21,134 nt of DNA, from the NCBI GenBank assembly GCA_020650975.1, contig JAIPMN010026254.1, forward strand, positions 1 through 21,134. The letters are read 5' to 3'. The translations under genes and the position numbers were made by a program. The DNA comes from Apostichopus californicus (Eukaryota > Echinodermata > Holothuroidea > Aspidochirotida > Stichopodidae). The notes below the pieces were generated by a model, which searched no databases, had not been told where the DNA came from, and saw nothing but the letters and a program-made list of their open reading frames with translations. Below are positions 1 through 8,239 of the stretch, one piece after another; position 1 is the stretch's first letter; each line of letters starts with the position of its first letter.

Positions 1-335
1 TGGGAGCATACACATTGCAAAGGGAGATGTTACCCTGTGGATACTTGAATAGAATGCAAACCAATCGGCCCTCGTGATCCGTCTCCACCCTAGTGGCACA
101 ACCCGTCTGTGACAGAAGGATGAGTGCCACAGGATGAAGACGAACCAAACGAAGCATGCAGCCCACCACCCCACTCATAAGCCCATAGAGGGACATCTTC
201 TTCCAAAATATGTGTTTCTTGCAGGCAAACGCAGTCGATCTCCATTGACTTACAATATTGGAAAATGTGACTGCGCTTGCGATGATCCCTCATGCCATTC
301 ACGTTCAAAGTGGCAACTGAAAATGTATGGGCCAT
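1..335 (-). pseudogene. Tx1/L1-like LINE ORF2, N-terminal endonuclease part (partial, frameshifted)
   Basis: The ATG at 335 opens an apurinic-type endonuclease domain: a start like VATLNVNGMRD, where the Asn is the conserved metal-site residue, followed about 20 residues later by CVCLQETHI with the catalytic Glu. This is the usual opening of LINE ORF2, whose endonuclease nicks target DNA before reverse transcription. The frame hits a stop at 90-92, but the continuation (a segment ending in NVYAP, another conserved endonuclease block) is open in a neighbouring frame from about 140 to the edge. A single-base indel near 135-145 is therefore the simplest explanation. The ATG lies about 20 nt after the ORF1 stop, as in two-ORF LINEs. 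The rest of ORF2, including the reverse transcriptase, is beyond the left edge. Family assignment to Tx1/L1 is by resemblance of ORF1 and the endonuclease, not by a search. Confidence 0.8.
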
Positions 336-355
336 GAGAGGGCAATGGGGCAAAA

Positions 356-1472
356 CTACGCCGACGAAGATTCTGTGAGCTTCAAGCGCGCTCTAGACGA
401 CATATCGTCGTCCGAGTCGTCACTTGAGGCCGACCTTTTTAGAGAGGGTTCCCCCATCTCGTCGTACCAGCTAGTCCCAGTGGCACGTTTCGGCTCGATG
501 ATCACCGAGTCTCCGGAGTCGCTGTCAGACAGAGCCTCCGGAGACCCGATGACCACCGAGTCCCCGGAGTCGCCGTCAGACAGAGCCTCCGGATCTGGCG
601 ATACCGGCGGCGGACTGGGGACGGAACTGGACGAGTTGATGGGGGAAGCTGGTGGAGACTTTCTCGGTGCGGGCACGGGGTTGGGGTCTGCAACGACGGG
701 GGAGGGTGAACCAGGTGCGGAAGGTGACTCCTCACCTGGTTCCCCCTCCTTGCGTGAAGCTTCCTTCGAGGCAGTAGGTGCGTCGGAACTTGGCGCCTTT
801 GCCTGACCCTCACTCTTTGTCATAAAGACATGAGGAGGGACAAGCGCGAAAGACATGTCCCTCCTTCCCACAGAGTGAGCACACAACTTCGCTTGGGCAA
901 GCAGAGGTATCATGCCCAAGACGAAGGCAGCGCCCACACTTTTTGTTTGGGCAGCCCTTGGCTTCGTGCCCGGTCTCCCCACACCTGAAGCAGGTACGGG
1001 GCTGACCGGGGTAACGCAAGTGAGCTTTATGCCCGGCAATAAAAAGGAAGGAGGGAATGTCCTGTTTCAGGTCGATCCGAACCTGTCGGTGCCCGTTCAA
1101 CACCCCAGGGGCCTGTGCGTAGGAGCACATTTTGGTAGCCTTGACAGCCCCAAACCGACCTAAAACAGTTGCGACAAGTTCCCGACGCACCTCTAGTCCT
1201 ACGTGGATGACAGTTACCCATACGGAACGTTCGTATGGAGTAACTGTCAACCCATTGACACCACTCAGCAACGTGACACCCTTCTGCCGGGTGACGCCAC
1301 TGGTAAAACGTAGATCGTACGTATTGCGACCCTGGAGAGCTTGCAAGGCATCAACCTCTCCAGGCACAACAACACCCTTACTCTTCAAAATACTAAAGAC
1401 TTGCACCGGTGGAACCGCTTGTTCACCGGTGAAGGTCAACTTAACAATTTTCGAATCACGGCGCGATGCCAT
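356..1472 (-). pseudogene. Tx1/L1-like LINE ORF1, CCHC zinc-knuckle nucleic-acid-binding protein, one frameshift
   Basis: I take the ATG at 1472 (MASRRDSK) as the start; an upstream in-frame extension to 1508 lacks support. The first about 130 residues resemble an RNA-binding fold of LINE ORF1 proteins. Three consecutive CX2CX4HX4C knuckles follow (CFRCGETGHEAKGC, CGRCLRLGHDTSAC, CSLCGKEGHVFRAC), expected to coat the LINE RNA. The knuckle frame stops at 810. An overlapping frame, open from before that point, carries on with an acidic, Ser/Pro-rich tail to a stop at 356. The natural protein would be about 370 residues with a frame change near 820-845, so this copy carries an indel there; programmed shifting is possible but there is no slippery heptamer plus pseudoknot that I can point to. 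The tail contains a doubled PEALSD.DSGDSV motif. Confidence 0.8.
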
Positions 1473-1924
1473 GATACCGAAGGTGGCAAGGCCACAGAGG
1501 AGTAACAAAAAACAAACTAAAGACAGGTTGGTTAAACTACAAACGATATACGATAACTATATACGAACTGGCGCACACACGAACACAAGCTACCACACCC
1601 GCCTGGCGGGAAGTATAGCACAGTAAAGTACAGTACAGTAATAAAATAGCTGTGTCAGATGGAGAGCGAGAGCGAAAAACACGTCTGCACTCCACGAAAG
1701 CCAACAACCAATATACGTAGGTAACTGCGCTACAGTACAGTGCCTGTGCATGCAATAATTGCAACCATCACGAAAAAAGTTGCTCCAGAAAAGAGTAGTC
1801 CCCGATATGGAAAAAGCCCGTGAAAGTTGGAAAAGTAGCCTGAGAAAATTTTCAAAGAAATATAATAATCCAACACCATGTCGTCCATCTGAAAACTTGG
1901 TACACATAACCTATCTCCTTCCCC
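1473..1924. other. Upstream of LINE ORF1: probable 5' UTR, otherwise featureless
   Basis: No coding frame here resembles a known protein. Because ORF1 starts at 1472 on the minus strand, this stretch should include the LINE 5' UTR and promoter, but its outer boundary cannot be seen. It contains a short GTACAGTACAGTA-type run near 1628-1640 and A-rich DNA. Confidence 0.4.
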
Positions 1925-2204
1925 CTCGGTGTTTGGGAATTTCGGGCCAGTGTTTTTAAGGATTTGTGGGATTTAAGTTATCTAAGGGCCATTATATGAT
2001 ATCACTCAATGAGTCTTTGCCCTAAAATTAGTTTGGCCCTTACTCATTGTTGGGGTCCCAAAATTTCTTTCGCCATTGAATTGGTTTGGACCTTACTCTT
2101 TTGTGGGCCTAAAATTATGTGGGCCCTACACAAATTTGTGAAGCCTTCAAATTTGTTGGGCTTAGAGGTATGAGCTTCTGCACCATTGGTGCTCTAGTTT
2201 ACCT
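1925..2204 (+). repeat. Dispersed TGGGCC/AAATT repeat, copy 1
   Basis: A run of loosely periodic blocks of the type TTTGGGCCCTA...AAATTT ends in a conserved terminal block, GAGCTTCTGCACCATTGGTG at 2172-2191. The same arrangement and terminal block reappear at 12795-12945 in the same orientation. The two copies are diverged, so this is an old interspersed family of unknown class. A tRNA-derived SINE abuts its right end. Confidence 0.6.
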
Positions 2205-2206
2205 TA

Positions 2207-2437
2207 TGTATTGTATGTATGTATTTTGTATTTTTTTAGAGACTCCTGCAAGCAGGAACTCGCGAAGAAGCCACAATTGGCTTATGAAAGCCGCAAGCTG
2301 ACCGAGGTCAGTTTCCTCATTTGTCGACAACTCCGTAACTGGAAGACATACATTAATCTTGGAGTGGAATCGAGCCGGGGACCTCATATATATTGAGATT
2401 GAATATTATGTCCGCCACTCAAATATTGAGCCACCCC
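2207..2437 (-). mobile_element. tRNA-derived SINE
   Basis: Read on the minus strand, the element opens with a tRNA-like head. An A-box-like block is at about 2434-2415 (starts GGTGGCTCAATATTTGAGTG) and a B-box-like block GGCTCGATTCC at 2377-2367, one base from the GGTTCGANNCC consensus. The spacing is that of a tRNA. A unique body follows, then an A-rich, ATAC-repeat tail (2241-2207). This is the standard plan of a SINE transcribed by RNA polymerase III and mobilised by a partner LINE. I do not see a clean target-site duplication, and the head is diverged, so it is probably an old copy. Confidence 0.65.
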
Positions 2438-2714
2438 CCCCCCCATGTTTGCCGCCCAATGTGTGTTTGAGCAACGGTGAAGGTTCCATGAATAAGTTGC
2501 TTGCCATCTATGTTTGAAACATCTATCAATGTGCCTAAAGTTGCCAAAATCTTCAGACATGTCAAAGGTGCGATATACTTGTCCACATTAGCAGACGATT
2601 TGCATTCATTGAGGCTTTGAAAGAAGATTTCTGAAATGTACTGCAAGACTATGGTCTGCTGTTGAGGGAACTGTTTTTTTTATTATCTATAAACTATTTC
2701 TTAAAGTTCATACT
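2438..2714. other. No gene seen; poly-C run at left
   Basis: Apart from a run of 13 C at about 2434-2446 there is no supported feature in this stretch. Open frames are short and resemble nothing I recognise. Confidence 0.4.
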
Positions 2715-2922
2715 GTGCTATACAGAGGCAATGATATGCATGTGTAGGGTTGTATTCAGTATTGTATTCTTTGAAAAAATGTCATCTTGTATTAAAGCTT
2801 TCACTGAGGACCAGTTTTAAGTGCTATATGCAGAGGCTATGGTCATGCATGTGTAGGATTGTATTCTTTGAAATTGTTTTCACCTTCTTTTAGAGCTTCT
2901 AATGATCGAGGACCAGGTTTAA
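2715..2922 (+). repeat. Two-unit tandem repeat (about 105 bp per unit)
   Basis: Units at 2715-2820 and 2821-2922 are directly adjacent. Each begins GTGCTATA, shares CAGAGGC, GCATGTGTAGG and TTGTATTCTTTGAAA blocks in order, and ends in a GAGGACCAG-TTTAA block. They differ at scattered bases and small indels, so the duplication is not recent. Confidence 0.75.
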
Positions 2923-2974
2923 GTCATTACACATGCTATTACATAATCTATGTTGTTATTGTTAGAGAGTAAAT

Positions 2975-3020
2975 TTATTACATCACATGTTGTACTGATA
3001 TTATATCACATGTCGTAGTA
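2975..3020 (+). repeat. Short imperfect direct repeat
   Basis: Two near-copies of a TTATATCACATGTCGTAGTAC-like block lie back to back (for example ATCACATGTTGTACT, then ATCACATGTCGTAGTAC). No function is inferred. Confidence 0.45.
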
Positions 3021-3061
3021 CAGTAGTTGGTCCACTTGCTAAGTAGGTTGTTTTACTGACA

Positions 3062-3368
3062 AGGCCTTACCTTAGTCGGTTATCACTGACTAGAGGCGGC
3101 ATCTTTAATTAGTCGGTAGAGGCACCACGCTGACTAGCGGTACGTTAGTCAAACTGTAGTCGATGTATGAGCGACTAATTTATGTTCGAGTTCGTTAATT
3201 AGTCGGTGCTCACAAACTAGTAAAGGGAATACCGACTAGTATTTTACATTAGTCGGTTATATTAGTCCAGCCGAATTGACTGGGAATAAAGCAGTCGGTA
3301 ATGATGGACTAGCAGTTGCTTAGCCAATAGAGGCACCATCCTGACTAATTTAATAATAGTCGGTATGA
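3062..3368. repeat. Cluster of TAGTCGG / CCGACTA motifs, both orientations
   Basis: In about 300 bp the heptamer TAGTCGG occurs exactly at 3073, 3110, 3200, 3250 and 3357, its complement CCGACTA at 3232, and close variants (CAGTCGG, TAGTCGA, GCGACTA, CTGACTA, GGACTA) fill the gaps. A longer block, TAGAGGCACCA-C-CTGACTA, occurs at about 3117 and 3329. The cluster abuts a Harbinger transposase remnant on the minus strand, so one reading is a subterminal array of transposase-binding sites; a decayed minisatellite is the alternative. Confidence 0.7.
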
Positions 3369-3384
3369 CCAATTTAGGTTTTCG

Positions 3385-3770
3385 GTGTACCCTTCCTCCC
3401 CTGGTCATATATGTTACATACCTGTAGCGGAAGTCAACAACCACCAGTAAAACAATACTGTGATATCCCTTCCTGTTTTAATAATCAGCTGGATGATCAG
3501 TTGGAGAAATAGTTGGAATATGTGATCCGTCGATCGCGCCAACACATTGGGGAAATCCCCACCGATTTTCGAAACCTCTAACTATTTATATGACTCCTTC
3601 ATCATGTGGAAAATGTAAGTACTCCTCTCGGAACACTTCGTTTATGGCAGAGCATACCTCGTGTACTATTTTCTGGCCACACCAACGTAATGCACTCTTG
3701 TTGTGACAGAAATCGGTCTCCTCATTACAGTCGGCCGCTTTTGGATATATGGCCGAAGTGAATCACAAAT
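3385..3770 (-). pseudogene. Harbinger/HARBI1-type DDE transposase fragment, dead
   Basis: One minus-strand frame, codons ending at 3672 through about 3400, reads KIVHEVCSAINEVFREEYL, then an RGFENRWGFPQCVGAIDGSH block, then NRKGYHSIV and VVVDFRYRY. These are the hallmark blocks of the Harbinger (DDE_Tnp_4) transposase: the AIDG Asp at 3531-3529 is the first catalytic residue and VVD at 3435-3433 follows at family spacing. Two in-frame stops (TAA at 3588-3586 and 3480-3478) show it cannot work. Weaker similarity extends to about 3770 in other frames, and a GRVHRKP-like stretch near 3400 may be the damaged GxVHDARV motif. The third catalytic residue and the partner Myb-like ORF are not seen. 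The TAGTCGG cluster lies directly downstream. Confidence 0.8.
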
Positions 3771-3924
3771 GAAGGAAAACGTTTTCTTTCCAATCTGTTT
3801 CTTGGAATTTGAGAAACGTATTTTCGCAAACGGCTGAGCTTCTCGCTTTGACCCAAATGCTTCTAGGCGTAGGTTTTGGATTAGGCGTTACGTATTCAAC
3901 ACGTTTGCCGAAGCGCCTTTCTAG

Positions 3925-4315
3925 TATCCGGTACAGAGATTCATGTATAAAGCTTGTCCATGCATTCGTTACGGCGAAGCTCTACTACTGCAATAGTATT
4001 CTGTATGGATTACCAGGCTGTAAAATTGACAGGCTACAACGCGTTCTAAACACCGCCGCACGTCTCGTTACTAGAACTCTGAAGTATGATCACATTACCG
4101 TCATCGAACTCCACTGGCTCCCGATACGTGAACGAATCAACTGCAAACTACTTCTGATGGTGTTGAAATGTATGCACAATGTAGGACCAAGCTACCTCAC
4201 CAACTTGTTTCAGCTCCGACCATCATCCACACGCTCACTTTGCTCTAATTCATCACTGATACTACTCATCCCTTTTCACCAAAGCATATATGTAATAATT
4301 GTTAGTATTTCTTAA
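3925..4315 (+). pseudogene. CR1/L2-like LINE, C-terminal end of ORF2 (5' truncated)
   Basis: From about 3925 the frame carries the conserved region after the reverse transcriptase core: KLVHAFVTAKLYYCNS, LYGLPGCKIDRLQRVLNTAA, RLVTRTLKYDHIT and ELHWLPIRERINCKLL. This is typical of CR1/L2-clade LINEs. The reading frame stays open to 4315, but the last 40 residues drift from the family pattern. Residues encoded before 3925 show no LINE similarity, so the copy is probably 5' truncated at about this point, as is usual for target-primed reverse transcription. No catalytic residues remain in the fragment. Confidence 0.8.
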
Positions 4316-4372
4316 GCGCTATGAGAATTATTTCATACTTTGTTTGGCGCTATATAAATATTATTATTATTA
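4316..4372 (+). repeat. CR1/L2 LINE 3' terminus with ATT microsatellite
   Basis: The LINE frame is followed by GGCGCTATATAAATATTATT and further ATT units. A short conserved 3' end running into an ATT-type microsatellite is characteristic of CR1/L2 elements and marks the 3' boundary at about 4372. Confidence 0.75.
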
Positions 4373-5560
4373 CGGATTGGGCCACAGCAAACATAAATGA
4401 CCGCGGTATATATGTAGCAATTTGTCTCCTTTCCCCGATGTGCCGTGTAATTGCGCTCCTTCGTTCTCTCGGGATGTGAAAACCGAATGTTAAAATAGGC
4501 GAGGAAGCCAAGAGAAATTGCCAAAAAAACTCCATCATCTATTGTTATAAAGGGAACGCCACACGCCTCTTATCACGGGTAAAATCCGGAAGTTATGCAG
4601 GGGCGGTTTAACTTCGTTCAATATTCACGTTTCCCTGTCAGGGTATACCTGTATTTGAAAGTTTGTATTTTATTTTATGTTAACTCCGTTTATTTGGTGT
4701 ATATGATATTGGAAGATGTATATACCAGACTAACTTGTGACCTTTTAATGAACGAAAGTAGCCTTCCGAGCCCCCCCCCCCCCCATTTAAACACGTTTCA
4801 TTTGCTGTTGCACACACCACGTGTTGTATCTGGATATCTTATCGATTGACAGGGTGCAGTCAGTTTTATAACATGATGTGAAAAAAATCTTACTCTGCAT
4901 TGAGTAGAACGCGAAAACAAGTTGAAGATTTTGTTTCACGTTGAAAATCATCTCTGAATGTCATAACCTTATTTCGCCCATCCGACGGCACGTAATCTAC
5001 TCCGTTCCAGGTTGTTTGGATGTTTTAACCAGAGCAGACCCATTACTGCTGAATAAAGTTGTCCAATACAGGATGAAGACGGACGCAAGGCATTTAATTA
5101 CCCATTAATTAAACCTGTAATTTATTTCTGATGATATGACATCACATCGTGATTATATATTGTACATGATTTGTATGGTAACAGGGGGTGGGTTGGCTGC
5201 AGATTTTAAGGGCACAAAATTTAACAATTCAAATTCAAAAAATTGATTGTCTAACGGATTTTAATCAGGTTCAGGGCCGTCGAATCATAAAGGCACGTCT
5301 TAAAACTATATTTTGTATTGTGAAATCGCTGTAGAACTGGCCAAGTGTACCAAAGTATCATACTTGATAATACGTGTAAAACCTAATTTCATGATGTTAA
5401 AGTTTTATCGGTCGCAAAATTGAATGCAACCGCGACAGAATCGAATGAACGTTTGAGTTAAATGTGATTTCATTTGAGCATAGCAACCGGGTTTCGCGGT
5501 TATAATGGCTTGGTATACATCACATACACATACAAGTGGTACATGTACGCACGTGTGAAT
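4373..5560. other. No gene seen
   Basis: AT-rich DNA with a run of 14 C at about 4771. Short open frames (for example 4595-4849) have no recognisable domains. There is no tRNA-like, repeat or regulatory structure I can defend here. Confidence 0.4.
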
Positions 5561-5753
5561 ACTTTTTTTAAGGAAAAGTCGCCCAGGAGAGAACCTGGGC
5601 ACGAAAACCAAACTACCAAACGACTGATCCGCTCTCAAACCCAGTCCCCTTGCATCGGGATTGTGACTGTCTGAACATCGTCAGGTGTGCATCACCATTC
5701 CCTCGAAGGGGAACAGTTACTACACATGATCTTAGCCAAAAGGCCGAGAATAC
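5561..5753 (-). mobile_element. U2-snRNA-headed retroposon (SINEU-like), copy 1, near full length
   Basis: On the minus strand it starts TTCTCGGCCTTTTGGCTAAG, continues ATCATGTGTAGTAACTGTTC, and so follows the U2 snRNA 5' end to about nt 46, including the branch-site pairing GTAGTA. It then departs from U2 into a stem (TTCCCC...GGGAA), a body containing GAGAGCGGATCAGTCG and TTTGGTAGTTTGGTTTTCG, a 3' hairpin GCCCAGG/CCTGGGC (5581-5600) and a TTAAAAAAAGT tail. Compared with copy 2 it has about 26 extra nt in the middle (around 5665-5690). The body has no canonical U2 Sm site or U2 3' stem-loops. It lies just downstream of a LINE 3' UTR in the same orientation. Known parallels are the SINEU families with U1/U2 heads. 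Confidence 0.8.
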
Positions 5754-5774
5754 TGTGTGCTTTCTACGTGCAAA

Positions 5775-6017
5775 GAAAACGGACACGGACCAAAGACCAA
5801 AAACAATCCCAGTCTGTATAACAACCACCAAAACCCAACTGAAACCCACAAACAGAAATATCTCACTAACCCACATATGTATATAATGTAGCGTTTAACG
5901 TCACGTGAAAGGGACACGGACCCAAAGGCCAACATAACCAAAACAATAAAGCTGTACAAACCAGCCCCCAAAAAGCCAACCACAAACAGAAACCCCCCAA
6001 CCCATATTATGTAACGA
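5775..6017 (-). repeat. Tandem repeat in the LINE 3' UTR
   Basis: Two units (about 5775-5894 and 5905-6017) share, in order on the plus strand, GGACACGGAC, CCAAAG-CCAA, AACCACAAACAGAAA-type and AACCCA-ATATGTA blocks. They sit between the ORF2 stop at 6047 and the U2-headed repeat, so they form most of this LINE copy's 3' UTR. A run of about 11 C (near 6025) separates them from the stop. Confidence 0.6.
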
Positions 6018-6046
6018 CCACACAACCCCCCCCCCACACCTAACAA

Positions 6047-6770
6047 CTATTTCATCCGGGGAACGCCGTCCCGATAGTTGATGCCGTGCAACCTAATGTC
6101 ACTTTTCACGAGGGGGACGACAGCATCGGCCCTCCAGACGTCCCCATCGAAAACTAGGCGGCATCTGCTGTTCCAGATGTGTCTCCTGATGATAGCGGCA
6201 AACAACAACAGCAGATCCCTAACCTAGGTTGGGCACACAGGGGGCAACAATCCATACAAAACAAAATCACTACTAATGGCCAACTGTGTGCAACCAATAA
6301 CAGCAATAACGAAGGCGTGAAACCATTCCCACACCAACCGGACAAAGGGACACTCCAGCAAAAGGTGTTGCATAGTCTCGGTGGCTTTACAGCCCACACG
6401 GGGACAAATGCCATCACCTATTCGCCACCTGACTAGGCGAAAATGGTTATGAGGACCCCATGTGCAATCCCGGAGACGGCTATCTAGTGACTTACAACAC
6501 AGACCGCAACACATCTGGAGAGATGGCGGTTTGGCAAGCCGACGGGCGCATTGAACGAAACAATGGTGGGTATAACACAGAGGGGGTCATGTTGAGCAGA
6601 ACATGTGGCCCACCCTCCTCTTTGATTCTACGAAGTGAGTCACCAATCTGAGTATACACCCCCGAAGGGTGTGTCGCCTTTGGCCGGTTATTGGAAAAGG
6701 ATCCGGGCCAGTTGTGGCGAAAAAGAAACCCACCCCAGAACCTAACAAAAAAGGCAAAGGGAAACGAAGG
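6047..6770 (-). pseudogene. Tx1/L1-like LINE, ORF2 C-terminal region with zinc-binding motif, broken
   Basis: On the minus strand, from about 6770, a frame reads WPGSFSNNRPKATHPSGVY and DSLRRIKEEGGPHV. After a frameshift near 6540, LRDCTWGPHNHFRLVRWRIG and CPRVGCKATETMQHLLLECP follow, the last being the CX4CX7HX4C-like cluster (zf-RVT) seen after the reverse transcriptase in L1/Tx1-type LINEs. The frame meets one in-frame TAG near 6226, then continues through IWNSRCRLVF to a stop at 6049-6047. The protein therefore carries at least one frameshift and one nonsense mutation. It may extend above 6770 into 6.9 kb, where similarity is too weak to claim. It could be the same family as the LINE at 1-1472, also on the minus strand, but is a different copy because the order is wrong for one element. 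Confidence 0.75.
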
Positions 6771-7116
6771 ATTCTCAAACGCAACGAGAAAACACCTTTC
6801 AAAAGGAGAAAGCGCAATTTAGATGGCCATTGGTATATCGCTTGCGTGAATCCGGCAGCGTTGTGCGGGTCTGTCGCGTGCCTGTTTTTAGCTTGATGGT
6901 CCAACACCCGAGTAAGACGTTGGAACATGGATCTAAAACACAGGGCTTATTTTTTTATATTACGTAATACAGGGGTAAAGCAAACTCCTGGGAATGCACT
7001 ATTAGAGGGTATAAGGGTATCTATACATCTTTAGCCCACGTTTTGTCAACATATTAACAGGCGCTGTTCTTTAACCATGTTTGTACTCTTAAATATTCAG
7101 GCTAATTATTTATAGT
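6771..7116. other. No defined gene; possible upstream LINE sequence
   Basis: The minus strand is partly open to about 6928 and may be decayed LINE ORF2. From 6930 to 7116 no feature is seen. Confidence 0.35.
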
Positions 7117-7386
7117 CAGTGTTCTCCACGGGGGGTTTTAGGTAGCCGCCCCCCCCCCTTAATCCACAACCTGAAACCATCTTAAAAAAAGAAAGATGGG
7201 AACACTGGCTTTTACGCGGGTTGGTCATTGAAATATTGTATGTGGAAAACGGAGGTTTGTAATTTTGTTAAGAAGAGTAACATATAAACCATATAATATT
7301 ACATTCCTTATCTATGGGTGGGGGAAGGGGAGGATCGTGACGGCCGACGCTACCGCCCCTAGTCCCCATACAGGTGGAGAACACTG
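7117..7386. mobile_element. MITE, 270 bp, with 13-bp terminal inverted repeats and 5-bp target duplication
   Basis: The left end CAGTGTTCTCCAC (7117-7129) is the exact inverse complement of the right end GTGGAGAACACTG (7374-7386). ATAGT stands immediately outside both ends (7112-7116 and 7387-7391), a perfect 5-bp target duplication. There is no coding capacity. The CAGTG start resembles hAT-type ends, but hAT duplications are usually 8 bp (5-6 in some groups), so the superfamily is uncertain. A poly-C run (near 7149) and a G-rich run (near 7317-7332) lie inside each end. Confidence 0.85.
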
Positions 7387-7391
7387 ATAGT

Positions 7392-7591
7392 CACCGAAAC
7401 GTTTTTTTTAAGACTTCAGGTTATACAAGACAGAAGACAAGATGATGACACCGAGGTCCTAGTGCATTACACTGGCTAGTCGGAGAAATATGATGAATGG
7501 AAAAAGAAGGCAGAGGTCGTCGACGTAAGCTTTGTTGAGAGTAATGTGTTACCCCCGGGTTAGGGGAATTCCGGGGTGGTTCTCTTTAGGG
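7392..7591. other. No gene seen
   Basis: Nothing coding. A C/G-rich patch near 7550-7580 (CCCCCGGG, GGGGAATTCC) precedes the first 59-bp repeat. Confidence 0.35.
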
Positions 7592-7650
7592 CTGCAGAAA
7601 GGAGACAGAGAACATATGATGCAGACAGCTCAATTGGCAGAATAGCAAGC
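7592..7650 (+). repeat. 59-bp perfect direct repeat, left copy
   Basis: Begins CTGCAGAAAGGAGACAGAG and ends GGCAGAATAGCAAGC. By eye it is identical to 8240-8298 over all 59 bases, with different flanks on both sides. Confidence 0.9.
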
Positions 7651-8239
7651 AAATTTTATTATTAGATTAACTGGCAGTAATTTATCTCATTTCAGTGAAA
7701 AACACAATTAATACGACAACATTGATTCTGAAATATTGATCTAGGGAAATCCCCTAATTATGAAACAAAATTGGTGGCGCCCTTCCAGTAATTAAATACC
7801 ATACCCACGCTGTGACTTCTTACACTATAGGTCTGTACCTACGTTAGACAGTAAACGAACAGCGAGCCTAGCTTAACAGTTCAAATTTACTAACGATCTC
7901 TACGTGATCAACATTTATAAAATACACTCATTACCCTACTTGAATTACTAAGCCTAATTGATTGTTTACATTACCCCACAGATCACAAGTCATGCAACAT
8001 ACGAACCTTAAATGACGGATTTAACGACAAATAAGTGCTACTCGTTGACCTAACATACAATATTATATGTGATATTCCGTGACATCGTTGCACGAGTGGT
8101 AACATATTTTTATCTTGTAATATCCCATCATTTCCCTTAACATCATCAACCAGGACCTAATCAAATCAAAGCTAGAGGTGTTTTTATACAACTGGTTGAA
8201 GTATTGGTGTTTAACATTTAATAATTTGTGTAAACTTAC
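7651..8239. other. 589-bp unique segment between the 59-bp repeats
   Basis: AT-rich, with no long open frame. It contains TTGGTGGCGCCC near 7770-7781, which resembles a retroelement primer-binding site (tRNA 3'-end complement), but no LTR partners it. On the minus strand it starts GTAAGTTTACAC, a good splice-donor match, directly after the repeat. Its nature (insertion, duplication remnant or intron-like piece) is not settled. Confidence 0.4.

Noticed and set aside
327..806. Plus-strand open frame of 159 codons
   Set aside because: It is the mirror of the acidic, repetitive ORF1 tail on the minus strand, which has better context (zinc knuckles, ORF2 following).
1132..1626. Plus-strand open frame of 164 codons
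   Set aside because: Antisense shadow of the CCHC-bearing ORF1; no recognisable domain.
2299..2310. TGACCGAGGTCA as a nuclear-receptor-like palindromic site
   Set aside because: It lies inside the SINE body and is a single short palindrome; a regulatory role cannot be supported.
6669..6896. Plus-strand Lys-rich small protein
   Set aside because: Low-complexity basic sequence opposite a region with LINE similarity on the minus strand; no start context or homology.
7117..7386. CRISPR-like or LTR structure
   Set aside because: The ends are inverted, not direct, repeats and there are no spacers; a MITE fits fully.
7770..7781. Retroviral-type primer-binding site (TTGGTGGCGCCC)
   Set aside because: No LTR termini or internal retroelement coding found on either side; a 12-base match can be chance.
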